The notes under the pieces: generated by a model | Databases searched by the model: none | What the model was told of the DNA's origin: nothing | Seen by the model: only the letters and a program-made list of their open reading frames with translations | Program-made: the position numbers and the translations under genes | Part shown: piece after piece, positions 37,951 to 47,346 of the stretch | How the letters are laid out: each line of letters begins with the position of its first letter | Numbering within the stretch: the stretch's first letter is position 1 | Assembly (NCBI RefSeq): GCF_900444995.1 | Contig: NZ_UAPQ01000001.1 | Location: 310,001 to 374,000, forward strand | Length of the DNA stretch: 64,000 bases | Source of the DNA: Actinomyces bovis | GTDB taxonomy: Bacteria; Actinomycetota; Actinomycetes; Actinomycetales; Actinomycetaceae | Direction: 5' to 3'

Positions 37951-39523
37951 GGTTGCCTCCTCGGGTGCGCAGGGCTAGGGCTGCGCCTAGTTGTGTGGGG
38001 GTAGGGGTTGCGACGCCGTCTAGGTCAGCCAGGGTCCAGGCCAGGCGCAGCACCCGGTCCACGCCCCGCAATGAGAGGGTGCCGCGTTCCAAGGCCTCCA
38101 TGAGCCGCGTCACTAGGCGTGGATCGGTGCCGGAGTCGGGGCTGCGTAGCCAGGCTCCGGGTACTTGGGCGTTTAGGCGCCAGGGGGTGCCCGCGAGGCG
38201 CGTGGCCGTGCGCCGTCGCGCTGCGAGCACCCGCGCGGCCACCACAGCGCTGGATTCACCGGGTTCAGGGGCCACCAGCTCAGCGGCGAGCACTGGCCCC
38301 ACTTCCACCTGGATATCTACCCGGTCCAGTAAGGGGCCGGAGAGGCGGGAGAAGTAGCGTCGGCGTTGCAGCGAGGTGCAGGTGCATTCCAGCCCGCGCC
38401 CGCCCGCTTTCCCGCATGGGCAGGGGTTGGCGGCCAAGACGAGTTGGAAGGCAGCCGGGTAGGTGGCTCTGCCGCCCACTCGGTCAATAGTCACCGTGCC
38501 GGATTCCAGGGGCTGGCGCAGGCAGTCCAGCACCCCGGAGGCGAACTCGGGTGCCTCGTCCAAGAAGAGCACGCCGCGGTGTGCCAGAGCTACGTCTCCG
38601 GGGCGGGGTGTGCCGGAGCCGCCACCCACCACAGCCGCTCTAGTGGCGGTGTGGTGTGGGGCGCGCAGGGGTGGGGCAGCCAGCAGTCCGTGCTCTGGGT
38701 TGAAGGTGGCTGCTAGGGAGTGGATTGAGGTGACGGTGACGGCGTCGTCGTGTTCCAGGGGCGGCAGGATGCCGGGCAGGCGTTCAGCGAGCATGGTTTT
38801 TCCAGCACCGGGTGGCCCCACCATTAGCAGGTGGTGACCTCCGGCGGCGGCCACCTCCAGAGCGCGCCTAGCCTCGATCTGTCCCACCACCTCCGCCAGG
38901 TCTGGCACTGGCGCTGGCACCGGCGCCTGGGCGCGGAACCGCTCACCCGCCGGCCCAGAAGCAATTAGCTGTTCTAAGGCGCGTCGCACTGGCTCTTTGA
39001 GTTTCCCGCCGAGTTCCAGCACCAGCTCCCCCACATGCCGCACTCCGCGCACCTGGGCACCTCGCACCAAACTGGCCTCGGCCTCACAGCCCGCAGCTAC
39101 CACCACCTGCTCCACCCCAGCAGCCACAGCGGCGGCAACCGCGGGAAGAACCCCGCGTACCGGATGGACGCTGCCATCTAGCCCTAGTTCACCAATCATC
39201 ACCACCCGGCTCAGGCGGGCCGTTGCCTTGGGTGGGATCAGGCGCAGGGCACCGAAGACGGCCATGGCCAAAGCCAGGTCAAAGCCGGTGCCGGTCTTGC
39301 GTAAATCTGCCGGGGATAAGTTCACGGTCAGGCGGTGCTCACCCCAGGGCACCCCGCAGGTGCTTAGGGCCGCGCGGACGCGGTCCTTGGACTCGCGCAA
39401 GGCGGCGTCGGGCAGGCCCACCAGGGTGAAGCCAGGCAGGCCACTGACGGCATGCGCTTCCACGTCTACCAGGTGCCCATCCAGGCCGGTGAGGGCCACG
39501 GCCAAGGTGCGTGCCAGTCCCAT
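37940..39523 (-). CDS. comM: ComM/YifB family AAA+ ATPase (Mg-chelatase-like)
   Basis: The 527-residue protein has an N-terminal Lon-S5-like domain (HAVSGLPGFTLVGLPDAALR) and an AAA+ domain with Walker A MVGPPGAGKTMLAERLPG near residue 215. Walker B is GVLFLDEAPEF. ComM promotes branch migration during transformation with single-stranded DNA. Cys-rich residues in NPCPCGKAGGRGLECTC are a family trait. It overlaps yraN by one base and dprA by 11, so the three genes form one operon. Confidence 0.94.
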   Translation of the reverse strand: MGLARTLAVALTGLDGHLVDVEAHAVSGLPGFTLVGLPDAALRESKDRVRAALSTCGVPWGEHRLTVNLSPADLRKTGTGFDLALAMAVFGALRLIPPKATARLSRVVMIGELGLDGSVHPVRGVLPAVAAAVAAGVEQVVVAAGCEAEASLVRGAQVRGVRHVGELVLELGGKLKEPVRRALEQLIASGPAGERFRAQAPVPAPVPDLAEVVGQIEARRALEVAAAGGHHLLMVGPPGAGKTMLAERLPGILPPLEHDDAVTVTSIHSLAATFNPEHGLLAAPPLRAPHHTATRAAVVGGGSGTPRPGDVALAHRGVLFLDEAPEFASGVLDCLRQPLESGTVTIDRVGGRATYPAAFQLVLAANPCPCGKAGGRGLECTCTSLQRRRYFSRLSGPLLDRVDIQVEVGPVLAAELVAPEPGESSAVVAARVLAARRRTATRLAGTPWRLNAQVPGAWLRSPDSGTDPRLVTRLMEALERGTLSLRGVDRVLRLAWTLADLDGVATPTPTQLGAALALRTRGGNHAR

Positions 39524-40023
39524 CAGAGCCCCACTCCCCGGTGGTGGCGCAGCCTGGGCGCACCGCTGACTGGGAGCAGCACGGAGACGACGTCTAGGCG
39601 CAGGGGTCCGCAGGCGGCGCAGTCATGGCTGTGCACCCAGGCGATGGCTAGCAACCGCAGGCGACGGACTTTGCCAGGCCCGACGGCGGCTGCAGGTGGG
39701 CCGTAGCGTTCACTGCGCCTGGTTTTAACCTCCACGATCACCAGGGCGCCGTCGGGGTCTTGGGCGATGAGGTCAAGCTCGCCGCGCAAAGGTGCCTGCC
39801 CTGCCTCTCCGGGCCCCGGACGCCAGTTTCGGTCCAGAATCTGCCAGCCTTCAGCCTCTAGGCGAGCGGCGGTGAGCTCCTCACCTTCACGCCCCAGTGC
39901 GGCCCGCGGATCGGCGGGACTGGCTGCAGCTCTGGTAGCTAAGCGCGTGCCAGGGCTGGCAGCTTGAGTAGCTGGATTCCCAACACCGTGGGCTGGCCTT
40001 TGCTGCGCTGTTGCGGGTTTCAC
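39523..40023 (-). CDS. yraN: YraN/UPF0102 family protein
   Basis: The 166-residue protein has the nuclease-like core GELDLIAQDPDGALVIVEVK followed by TRRSERYG, which resembles Holliday-junction resolvases (Glu/Asp/ExK). The ALGREGEELTAARLEAEGW helix marks the domain start at about residue 40. The first 40 residues are a Pro/Ala-rich extension, so the true start may be later. Its exact function is unknown. It sits upstream of comM in the same series. Confidence 0.88.
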   Translation of the reverse strand: MKPATAQQRPAHGVGNPATQAASPGTRLATRAAASPADPRAALGREGEELTAARLEAEGWQILDRNWRPGPGEAGQAPLRGELDLIAQDPDGALVIVEVKTRRSERYGPPAAAVGPGKVRRLRLLAIAWVHSHDCAACGPLRLDVVSVLLPVSGAPRLRHHRGVGL

Positions 40024-40158
40024 CCATCCAGAATTGGCTAGGCTCGAAGCTGCTCAGCAGTTAGCAACAGCTCTGGCGACTGCACCTGCACGGCGGCGGG
40101 CTGTGGAGCGCAGGACCGGCCACCGTCCGCAGACCAGCTCCAGCCCCGCTCAGGCGGC

Positions 40159-40461
40159 TCAGGGCAGTTCCATCTCCGGCTTGGTTAGCTCCTCCACATT
40201 CACGTCTTTGAAGGTGACCACGTGTACGGATTTAACAAAGCGCGAAGCCCGGTAAATGTCCCAAACCCAGGCGTCCTCAAGGGCAAGCTCGAAGAAAACC
40301 TCTCCTCCATTGGTGCGCACCTGCACGTCCACAGAGTTGGCCAGATAGAAGCGGCGCTCGGTCTCCACCACATAGGAGAACAGGGACACCACATCCCGAT
40401 ACTCCCGGTAGAGCTCCAGCTCTAGGTTGTTCTCGTACTTCTCCAGATCTTCTGCACCCAC
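40159..40461 (-). CDS. DUF2469 family protein
   Basis: From the GTG at 40461 the protein has 100 residues, starting with the family signature AEDLEKYENNLELELYREYR and continuing VSLFSYVVETERRFYLANSV. DUF2469 is conserved in actinobacteria next to rnhB and has no known function. The frame stays open about 126 codons upstream into rnhB, but that part is Arg-rich shadow sequence, so the GTG is chosen because the family motif starts two residues after it. Confidence 0.88.
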   Translation of the reverse strand: MGAEDLEKYENNLELELYREYRDVVSLFSYVVETERRFYLANSVDVQVRTNGGEVFFELALEDAWVWDIYRASRFVKSVHVVTFKDVNVEELTKPEMELP

Positions 40462-40529
40462 GCTCTCATAATGCCTGCCGCATCTCCGCCAGTCATTTGC
40501 GACGCGCCCACCCTGACCATCCCGCGACC

Positions 40530-41249
40530 TTAGGCATTCAGCCCAGGCAGTCTCCAGGAGCGGCGGTGTTGCGCAGAGGCTCCCAGGCGCGCCAGCCCCT
40601 GCTGGTGGGCCGCGGAGGCGTAGCCCTTGTTGGAGGCCCAGCCGTAGCCAGGGTCGTCTAGGGCCGTCATGATGGCGTCGCGCTGCACCTTGGCCAGCAC
40701 TGAGGCTGCGGCGACGACGGCGCAGCGGGCGTCGCCTTTTACTTCCAGGCGCACCGGCGGCACAGCCTCGGGGGGCAAGACGGCGGGCAACTCTGCGGCG
40801 CTGTCCTCGGCCCCGGCGGGGGCGTGAATGCCGCTGCATAGCTTTGCCTCCGGGGCGGTGAGCCAGTCCGCCACGCCGTCGAGAATGATGACGCTCGGCA
40901 GGTGTCCCCGGGAGGCCAACTGCGCCAAGGCCCGACGGCCTGCCAAACGCAGGGCCCCGACAATGCCTAAAGCATCAATCTCCGCCGGGCTGGCATGGGC
41001 GATGGCGTAATCAGCCAGCCAATCCTGGCAGGGCTGCACAAGTGCCTGGCGACGTCGAGCCGTGAGCTGCTTGGAATCCGCCAATCCGGCAGGGAACTCG
41101 TTGACTGTGCTGTGGGAAACGACCGCCAACCCCACGGTTACGGGACCAGCTAGAGAACCACGCCCCACCTCGTCCAGGCCACCAACCAGTTCATGGGCAG
41201 CCAGGAGTTCTGTTTCTACTTGCCGGTTTGGGCGGATGGCCGGGCTCAT
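40530..41249 (-). CDS. rnhB: ribonuclease HII
   Basis: RNase HII removes ribonucleotides from RNA-DNA hybrids. The 239-residue protein has the conserved GGLDEVGRGSLAGPV with the catalytic Asp26 and Glu27. Further acidic residues are in ADSKQLTARRR and KVQRDAIM. It lies between lepB and the DUF2469 gene on the same strand, a typical actinobacterial order. A linker insertion of about 15 residues near residue 145 lengthens the protein slightly. Confidence 0.95.
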   Translation of the reverse strand: MSPAIRPNRQVETELLAAHELVGGLDEVGRGSLAGPVTVGLAVVSHSTVNEFPAGLADSKQLTARRRQALVQPCQDWLADYAIAHASPAEIDALGIVGALRLAGRRALAQLASRGHLPSVIILDGVADWLTAPEAKLCSGIHAPAGAEDSAAELPAVLPPEAVPPVRLEVKGDARCAVVAAASVLAKVQRDAIMTALDDPGYGWASNKGYASAAHQQGLARLGASAQHRRSWRLPGLNA

Positions 41250-41265
41250 GCGGTCCCCCGGCGCC

Positions 41266-42132
41266 TTAGTTAGCTGGCGCGGTGGCCGGGCTGGCTGGCG
41301 CAGTGGCCGGATGGCTTGGAGGCAGGTGGCTAGGCAGAGTGGTGGGCTCAGGCACGCGACTAAAGGCTTGGTGTTCCTCGTCTAGAACCGCCCAGCGGCT
41401 AACTGGCAGGAAGAGGTAGCGGGCCACTCCCACCACATTGTCCAGGGGCACAAATCCGTGGTTAGCGTCGTCCTGGTGCAGGCGGGAATCCAAGGAATTG
41501 GAACGGTTGTCGCCCATAAGCCAGACGTAGCCTGCGGGCACCGTCACATCAAAGGCAATATCTGAGGCGGAGACGCCCGGCTTGATGTAACCCTCGGAGA
41601 TCTCAACGCCGTTGACGCTCAGGGAGCCTTTGCCATCAGAGATCACGTGGTCACCGGGCATGCCGATCACGCGCTTGATTAGGTGATGCCCTGAGTGGGC
41701 AGGCAGCAGGCGAGTGAACTCCAGAACATCGCGCAGGACCTTCTTAACGCCGGTGGGCTCCTTGTAGCCGGTGAGCCAGCCGCCCGGATCCACAAAGACC
41801 ACTATGTCCCCGCGCTTGATATTGCTGGCGTTGTACATGGTTACGGCCACGCGGTCCCCCACGGCCAGGGTGTTTTCCATGGAGGAGGAGGGGATCTCGT
41901 AGGTCTGCACTACGAAGCTCTTGAACAGGGCCGCCAGAATCAGGATGACCACGACCACCAGCAGGGTTGAGCCGTGGGCTTTGTGCCCGTTTTCGGCCTC
42001 ATCCTTGGACGACTTGCGTGGGGGGATGGAGGGGGGCAGCGGGGGGTCCAGTTCTGGGTCCTGGGGTGCTGTCTCAGCATCAGCCAGCAGGTGGTCAGTC
42101 TTCAATGGTTGACCCTCCTTCGGCTGGCTCAC
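41266..42132 (-). CDS. lepB: signal peptidase I
   Basis: LepB cleaves signal peptides at the outer face of the membrane. One membrane segment lies at about residues 56-72 (STLLVVVVILILAALF). The catalytic Ser84 is in PSSSMENTL and the Lys153 in HLIKRVIGMPGD. The C-box MGDNRSNSLDSR is present. The cytoplasmic N-terminus of 50 residues is charged and Pro-rich. The last 40 residues are Pro/Thr/Ala repeats, probably an unstructured tail outside the cell. It follows rplS and precedes rnhB. Confidence 0.95.
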   Translation of the reverse strand: MSQPKEGQPLKTDHLLADAETAPQDPELDPPLPPSIPPRKSSKDEAENGHKAHGSTLLVVVVILILAALFKSFVVQTYEIPSSSMENTLAVGDRVAVTMYNASNIKRGDIVVFVDPGGWLTGYKEPTGVKKVLRDVLEFTRLLPAHSGHHLIKRVIGMPGDHVISDGKGSLSVNGVEISEGYIKPGVSASDIAFDVTVPAGYVWLMGDNRSNSLDSRLHQDDANHGFVPLDNVVGVARYLFLPVSRWAVLDEEHQAFSRVPEPTTLPSHLPPSHPATAPASPATAPAN

Positions 42133-42245
42133 GCTGGTTTCCTCCTGGCGGCAGGGGCCCGGGAACTCCGGGCTGGTTTTAAGGGATTTGGCTGGTGGTG
42201 GCGCCCAGCCCGCAGGCCAGGCGCCACCTGCTAGCCGTGTGGAAC

Positions 42246-42593
42246 TCAGGCCTCGCGGCGTTCCTTGATCCTTGCGGCCTTGCCACGCAGGTTGCGCAAG
42301 TAGTACAGCTTCGCGCGGCGCACGTCACCACGGGTGACAACCTCAATCTTCTCGATGGAGGGGGTGTGCAGCGGGAAGGTGCGCTCGACGCCACAGCCGA
42401 AGGAGACCTTGCGGATCGTGAAGGTCTCACCGACGCCACCACCCTGACGAGCGATGACGATGCCCTGGAAGACCTGGACACGGGAGCGGTTACCCTCAAC
42501 GACCTTGACGTGCACCTTGAGGGTGTCACCGGCACGGAAGCTGGGGATGTCGTCGCGCAGCGACGCGGCATTGATCTCGTCGATCAGGTTCAT
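42246..42593 (-). CDS. rplS: 50S ribosomal protein L19
   Basis: The 115-residue protein is full length from the ATG at 42593, with GGAGAG seven bases before it. It shows the L19 segments [20 protein letters not shown] and [17 protein letters not shown]. The frame is open 13 codons further upstream but without a better ribosome binding site. The gene lies between trmD and lepB, separated from trmD by a hairpin leader. Confidence 0.97.
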   Translation of the reverse strand: MNLIDEINAASLRDDIPSFRAGDTLKVHVKVVEGNRSRVQVFQGIVIARQGGGVGETFTIRKVSFGCGVERTFPLHTPSIEKIEVVTRGDVRRAKLYYLRNLRGKAARIKERREA

Positions 42594-42709
42594 TGGATCT
42601 CTCCACGCACTTCTGCCACTGGTCAGGAGCACTTGCTAAGTGGTGCCCGCGCCTACTGGGGCTGGCACCTGTGCTGACGCCCGCTGGTCCTGCTGTGGAT
42701 AGGTCCCCA

Positions 42710-42754
42710 GTGGCAGACGCATTCCCAGGCCTGCGGGCCCGCCCAGTCTGCCAC
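42710..42754 (-). promoter_or_regulatory. hairpin between trmD and rplS
   Basis: GTGGCAGAC (42710-42718) pairs perfectly with GTCTGCCAC (42746-42754) around a GC-rich loop of 27 bases. It lies 42 bases past the trmD stop and 117 bases before rplS. It may attenuate the trmD transcript or process the rplS leader. Confidence 0.4.
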
Positions 42755-42795
42755 AGGCTTCCAGCAACCGGCAGTAGAGGAGCAGGCGAAGTGCC

Positions 42796-44223
42796 TCACC
42801 TCACGGCGCTCTGCGTCCCCAAATCACAGCTCATGACGACGTCGCGGCATTCCTGCCCACCCACGTGGTAGGAGCGAGCACCGCTGCGTTTGAATCCGGC
42901 CCGTTTATAGGCCTTTTGGGCGCGCTTGTTGCCCGTATGGGTGCCCAGCCAGAGCTGGCTGACACCGGCAGCTACGGCGTCGGTAATTGCTTGTTCCAGC
43001 AGGGCCGAACTGATTCCAGAGCCGCGCAGGGAGGGCTCCACATAGACCTTGGAAAGCTCAGCAAGCAGAGCCACCTCTGTCACCTTGAGGCAGGTGGGGC
43101 GCGGGTCCAAGCCGAGCGGCAAGAGGCCGTCGGGACCTGGCTGCTCAAGCAGCAGCAAGCTGTATCCGACCAGGGCGCCCGCAGGCAGCGGCTCCTCACC
43201 AGCAGTGGCTGCAAAACGCTCAGGGAGCACGGCGACGGTGAGCCGGGCACGTGGCTCAGCTAGCCAGGCGGCGAAATGCTCTGGAGTTAGCTTCGTGGCG
43301 ATATGGTTGGAAATCTGCTCCGGGGTGAGCTGCGAGGGGCAGGCGTCAGGGAAGGTGCGGGCGGCTAGTGCAGCCAAGGCACCGAGGTCAGCGGCGGTGG
43401 CCGGGCGCAGTTGCACAGGCACTGGGTGTGGACTATTGGCGGGCACCGCCCAGCCGTGACTGGCTAGGACGGCGCGGTCAGCGGCGTCCAGGCTGCTGGG
43501 TTCCAATGCTCGAATCAGGTCGGGGCGGCGGGCAGCGGTGCGGACGATGGCTTGGTTGCGGCGGGTGCGGGCGATGCGCGCATGGTCCCCGGAGAGCAGC
43601 ACCGGCTCGCTCACTGCCAGGTCCTGACCCCGCCATTGCACGGGCCGGGTGTAAACGGGATACTCCAGCAGTCCGGCGCTGGAATGTGACTCCTCCACCA
43701 CGGATTCGGGGTTGCCGAGCACACCGGGCTGCAGGCGGGAGATGGCCTCCACCATTACCAAGGTGGCTACCTCTCCCCCGTTGAGCACGTAGTCACCGAT
43801 AGACAGCTCGCGCACCTCCAAGCCGGTGCTGCGGTAGTGCTCAGCCACGCGCGCGTCGATGCCCTCGTAGCGCCCACAGGCAAAGACAATCTGGTCTGCT
43901 TGAGCCAGATCCTCAGCAGTGCGCTGGGTGAAGACCTCACCGGCGGGAGTAGGCACCACTAGGACCTGCCGCTGGCCAGACTGAGCTGTTTCTCCTAGGA
44001 CAGCGTCGAGGGCCTGGCCCCACACATCGGCTTTCATCACCATGCCGGCGCCTCCGCCGAGCGGTGTGTCATCCACGGTGCGATGGCGGTCATGAGCCCA
44101 GTCGCGCAGGTCGTGAATCCGCAGGTCTATCAGCCCGGTGGTGGCGGCCTTGCCAATCAGGGATAGGTCAAGCACGCGCAGGTAGTCGGGGAAGATGGTG
44201 ACGACGTCGAGGCGCAGGCTCAA
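42796..44223 (-). CDS. trmD: tRNA (guanine(37)-N1)-methyltransferase fused to a GNAT acetyltransferase
   Basis: Residues 1-245 are a normal TrmD, with [34 protein letters not shown] and the trefoil-knot segment [15 protein letters not shown] that binds AdoMet. After about residue 270 a GNAT domain follows ([17 protein letters not shown]; motif [41 protein letters not shown]). The total of 475 residues is nearly twice the usual TrmD. No stop or frameshift lies between. Its start overlaps the rimM stop by four bases. The GNAT target is unknown; modification of a ribosomal protein or tRNA would fit the context but is only inference. Confidence 0.9.
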   Translation of the reverse strand: MSLRLDVVTIFPDYLRVLDLSLIGKAATTGLIDLRIHDLRDWAHDRHRTVDDTPLGGGAGMVMKADVWGQALDAVLGETAQSGQRQVLVVPTPAGEVFTQRTAEDLAQADQIVFACGRYEGIDARVAEHYRSTGLEVRELSIGDYVLNGGEVATLVMVEAISRLQPGVLGNPESVVEESHSSAGLLEYPVYTRPVQWRGQDLAVSEPVLLSGDHARIARTRRNQAIVRTAARRPDLIRALEPSSLDAADRAVLASHGWAVPANSPHPVPVQLRPATAADLGALAALAARTFPDACPSQLTPEQISNHIATKLTPEHFAAWLAEPRARLTVAVLPERFAATAGEEPLPAGALVGYSLLLLEQPGPDGLLPLGLDPRPTCLKVTEVALLAELSKVYVEPSLRGSGISSALLEQAITDAVAAGVSQLWLGTHTGNKRAQKAYKRAGFKRSGARSYHVGGQECRDVVMSCDLGTQSAVR

Positions 44224-44798
44224 GGTCGGACCTCCTCAGGATCCCCTAGGCGCGGGAAAAGCCCACCGGGTGGGTCGAGCAGAACCCATCCAGCCTCAGG
44301 GTCAATCAGTGGCACCAGGGCCTCCACAAAGGGCACGGCCACAGTCTCTCCTGCGGGGGTGCGCACGAGTAGACGGTCTTGGGCGACGCCGGGTTCCAGG
44401 CCGGTGACTTCTCCTAGGAGAGTGCCGGGGGTGGGCTGCCCGGCGGCGTCAGTGGATAGCAGGTGGGCTTTGAGACCTGTGAGCTCATGGGCGTACCAGG
44501 CGTCGTCGTCTGGGTCTGTGGGGTCGTCCTCGTCTGTCTCCACTAGGAGGCGTAGTCCGCGCAAGGCTTCGGCGGCAGTGCGGTCGGTGGCCTCCACGAA
44601 GGTAGCGAACCAGCGTGCACCATCGTGACGGAGGCGAGCTACGGTGAGTTGCTTGGGGGCGGATTGGCCTTTGGGTGCTTGGACTGGCAGCACCGATCCG
44701 GGAGCGAGGCGTCCAGCTGGGTCATCGGTGCGGATTTCCAGGCGGATTTCGCCCTTGAGGGCGTGGGCGGGGCCGATTACGGCAACAGTCAGCAACAC
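44220..44798 (-). CDS. rimM: ribosome maturation factor RimM
   Basis: The 192-residue protein starts with a GTG at 44798 and the RimM barrel motif [20 protein letters not shown]. The PRC-barrel domain follows with [14 protein letters not shown] and [15 protein letters not shown]. RimM helps assemble the 30S head. It is coupled to trmD by a four-base overlap. In most relatives khpA directly precedes it. Here the lipoprotein gene and the toxin cassette lie between khpA and rimM. Confidence 0.93.
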   Translation of the reverse strand: MLLTVAVIGPAHALKGEIRLEIRTDDPAGRLAPGSVLPVQAPKGQSAPKQLTVARLRHDGARWFATFVEATDRTAAEALRGLRLLVETDEDDPTDPDDDAWYAHELTGLKAHLLSTDAAGQPTPGTLLGEVTGLEPGVAQDRLLVRTPAGETVAVPFVEALVPLIDPEAGWVLLDPPGGLFPRLGDPEEVRP

Positions 44799-45010
44799 GG
44801 GCTAAACCTACCTGGCGGAGGTGGGCGGAGGTGCTCGGGCCTGCTTTTGCTGGCTCTGGCAGCTTGCTAGCAGCGCGCCGATATCGCTTCTTGTGTGAGC
44901 TGCCGCCGGACTGACACCTGTTCGCGTTGCCGTTGTTAGTCACCATTGGCAGACTGATTGCAAAGCTACTCGGCATCAGTCTCTGGAGCCGCAAGCACCC
45001 TGGAGAGCCA

Positions 45011-46393
45011 ATGGACCGCCGCATGTTCATCACCGCTGCCGCAGCTGTGGCTGCCGCAGGGCTGACGTCGTGCAGTGGGGCCACGCAGGCAGCCTCGGTC
45101 AGCCCCACCAACTCGGCAAGCCCCATCTTGGAGACGACCGTCCCGGCGCCTAAGCCACCGTCGAGCAGTGCGGTGCCCAGCAGCTTTGGCTCTAACCCTC
45201 TGTGGCAGGGCGCGGAGATCCTGGCTGTGCATGACCAGTATCTAGTTGGCTCGGCATGGAGCAGCCAGGCGGTCGGTGTTGCTGCGCAAGGGCTTTGTCC
45301 TGTGATCGTGGACCTGGCGACCGGAGTGTCCACCGCAATTCTGCCCGGTGGGCCGCAGGGCTTCACTACCAGCCGGGTCTCGCTGGATGCTTCCCAGTAC
45401 ACCTCGGCTATGAGTAGCTACCGTCCCCCGGCTGGTAACACAGTGCCGCGGTTGCATGCCGCAGCTGCATTGTTGGGCTCGGAGCATGCCTATTTGGTGG
45501 TGGGCGTAGAGATGGTTTTAGCGGAGGTAGGCCGGGGCCGGGGCGCGCAGGAGCGGGAGTGCCCTGTGAGCCTGCTGCGCGTCCGCCTGGCCGATGGTCG
45601 CCTTGAGTCTGTAGCCCGTCTAAGCAGTTCTTTCTCCGTGCAGCTCCTGTCGGCTGCAACTACTCCCCCGTTGGACTTCGCGCTCTCATTCTCCCCAGAT
45701 CGCGGTTCTTTGCTGGTCGCGGGCAGTGGGTTTGGGTCCGCTGACTTCATTGCGATGCGCCTGCGGGCGGAGGACTTGGCGGTGGAGTTGGATGTGCATG
45801 AACTCTTGGAGCAGCCGAGCAGTTACACGGTGACTTCGCTTGGGCAGGCAGTGGTGGCCCGTGCTTTGCGAGGCGGTGGCGACCTGGCCTTCATGTTGGG
45901 GACTGGCGCTTCCCAGGCCAATACGAGCAGTCTGGTGCTGGTGCGTGACGGTTGGTGCTACTACGGCGACGGCAAGCAGGTGCTAGCCACTAATTTGGAG
46001 ACTGACCAGACGGTGAGTCTCCAGGCAGACCCGACCCATGCTGGGTTCTTGGGCTCCGCCTGGCCAAGGATCACTTCTGATTCGCGGGATTTGGTGCTGC
46101 ATTGCAGTGACCTGGTGGAGGTGTTGCGCCCCGGTCAGCCAGCCCCGCTGCTGCGTTTGGATGGCAATGGTCGGCAGGTGCCTTACGCAACGGCTGCATT
46201 TGGCGACGTCGCTTACACGATGCCGCAGAGTGCGAACAACCGCCCCACGTCCTTGGAAATGCTCTCCTTAGGTTCTGGGGAGTCCCTGGGCAGCCTGCGC
46301 AGCACCGCAGGTTGGCTTAACGGCTTGGCCGTGACCAGCTGGGGTTTGGCCTGCGATGCCGGCACCTTCTATCCGGCTCAGTCCTGGTTCTAG
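45011..46393 (+). CDS. Tat-type lipoprotein of unknown function
   Basis: The ATG at 45011 with GGAG before it gives a 460-residue protein: MDRRMFITAAAAVAAAGLTS followed by Cys, a twin-arginine-like signal with a lipobox-like Ser-Cys. The mature protein is rich in Ser/Thr/Leu with LVLVRDGWCYY and SFSPDRGSLLVAGSG segments, reminiscent of beta-propeller blades, but no family is certain. The frame remains open to 44927. Its last 10 codons and stop are duplicated as a 38-bp direct repeat at 48368, so the 3' end is the insertion border of the toxin cassette. Confidence 0.8.
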   Translation: MDRRMFITAAAAVAAAGLTSCSGATQAASVSPTNSASPILETTVPAPKPPSSSAVPSSFGSNPLWQGAEILAVHDQYLVGSAWSSQAVGVAAQGLCPVIVDLATGVSTAILPGGPQGFTTSRVSLDASQYTSAMSSYRPPAGNTVPRLHAAAALLGSEHAYLVVGVEMVLAEVGRGRGAQERECPVSLLRVRLADGRLESVARLSSSFSVQLLSAATTPPLDFALSFSPDRGSLLVAGSGFGSADFIAMRLRAEDLAVELDVHELLEQPSSYTVTSLGQAVVARALRGGGDLAFMLGTGASQANTSSLVLVRDGWCYYGDGKQVLATNLETDQTVSLQADPTHAGFLGSAWPRITSDSRDLVLHCSDLVEVLRPGQPAPLLRLDGNGRQVPYATAAFGDVAYTMPQSANNRPTSLEMLSLGSGESLGSLRSTAGWLNGLAVTSWGLACDAGTFYPAQSWF

Positions 46394-46397
46394 GGCT
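46360..46397. repeat. 38-bp direct repeat, left copy (end of lipoprotein gene)
   Basis: The segment begins CGGCACCTTC and ends GTTCTAGGGCT. It includes the last 11 codons and TAG of the lipoprotein gene plus four bases. It is identical to 48368-48405. It is the left boundary of the toxin/immunity cassette and looks like an attachment-site-like or duplication border. Confidence 0.9.
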
Positions 46398-46446
46398 ATA
46401 GGAGGCATTTAAACACCGGTTTGGCAGTTTCTGGTGTGTTGATTGT

Positions 46447-47346
46447 TTAGAGTTTGGGTTTTTTGTGGTGTGTGGTGTGGGTGGGGTGGGTGTGTTTGTG
46501 GGTTGTGTGGGTGAGGGCTTTGAGGATTTCTTGTTTGGTGTGGGGGTTGTGTTGTGTGTGGGTGGGTGGTGGTTTGGGGGTTTGGATGCTTAGGGTGTGG
46601 CGGATCTTGGCGGCAGTGGTGAGTGTGGGTGGTTGGGGTGGTGTGTTGTGAGTGGGTTGGGTTGGGTGTTTCAGGGGTGGGGGTGGCTGTTTTGCGCGTA
46701 GGCGTTCAACGTTTTGGCGTCGATTAGTTAGCACTACTTGGAAGTGCATGGGTAGGTGCCCGTAACCAGAAGCGATCTGCTTGTGGGCAGCTGCATCAAT
46801 AAGGGCCGCATTGGAGCGGTTTTGTGCACCCAGTGAGGAGTTAACCGCACGATCACCAGGAATAGGCGCACCCCCACGATCCAGAGCGGGGGAAGGCTCG
46901 CCGCCAAGAATCTGATCAGGGTTATGCAAGATCGCTACTTGCTTCATAACCTCACGCGCCCACCGCCTAGCCTCAGCCTCTGAAGGCTTGTCTTCGAGCT
47001 TCTTGCGGTAGCGAGTGAGTCTGTTCTCGAGGTCGGTGCGGGCTCGTTGGGTGGCAGCAGCGCCTTGCCTGCCTTGGTGTTTGAACACTTCACGGGCTTG
47101 GACGTACTTGTCCGCCGGTATCTGGGCTAAGACGCTGTATTGACCATCGAGCTGGAACTCAAACTCCTGACCCATGGTTTGCAGCTGCGCTGAGCGACCG
47201 TTGAAGTACACGCTGCGCACCACCTGGGTGAGCCCAGTTAGTGTTTGAGCTGCGGTGTACTGTTTGGCGACCGCCCCGGGGTCTTCACCCCTGATACTGT
47301 GAGTAAAACCGTAGTCCTCGGGCAGTGACACCGGATTTGGGTTCAT
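46447..47346 (-). CDS. Ntox15/Tde1-like DNase toxin domain protein
   Basis: The 299-residue protein has a helical N-terminal part, then the Ntox15 (toxin_43) signature at about residues 120-205: VMKQVAILHNPDQILGGEPS, GDRAVNSSLGAQNRS and a basic VLTNRRQNVERLRAKQ end. The HxxD catalytic motif of the Tde DNases is His141-Asn-Pro-Asp144. From residue 220 on the tail is Pro/Thr/His-rich, reading through A/C-rich DNA, and may be disordered. No signal peptide, LXG, WXG or T6SS adaptor domain is visible. Its start overlaps the immunity stop by four bases, so it is translated after it. The nuclease role is inferred from the motif and neighbour. Confidence 0.8.
   Translation of the reverse strand: MNPNPVSLPEDYGFTHSIRGEDPGAVAKQYTAAQTLTGLTQVVRSVYFNGRSAQLQTMGQEFEFQLDGQYSVLAQIPADKYVQAREVFKHQGRQGAAATQRARTDLENRLTRYRKKLEDKPSEAEARRWAREVMKQVAILHNPDQILGGEPSPALDRGGAPIPGDRAVNSSLGAQNRSNAALIDAAAHKQIASGYGHLPMHFQVVLTNRRQNVERLRAKQPPPPLKHPTQPTHNTPPQPPTLTTAAKIRHTLSIQTPKPPPTHTQHNPHTKQEILKALTHTTHKHTHPTHTTHHKKPKL

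Noticed and set aside
40462-40839. N-terminal extension of the DUF2469 gene
   Set aside because: It overlaps rnhB antiparallel codon structure and is Arg-rich. The family signature starts right after the GTG at 40461.
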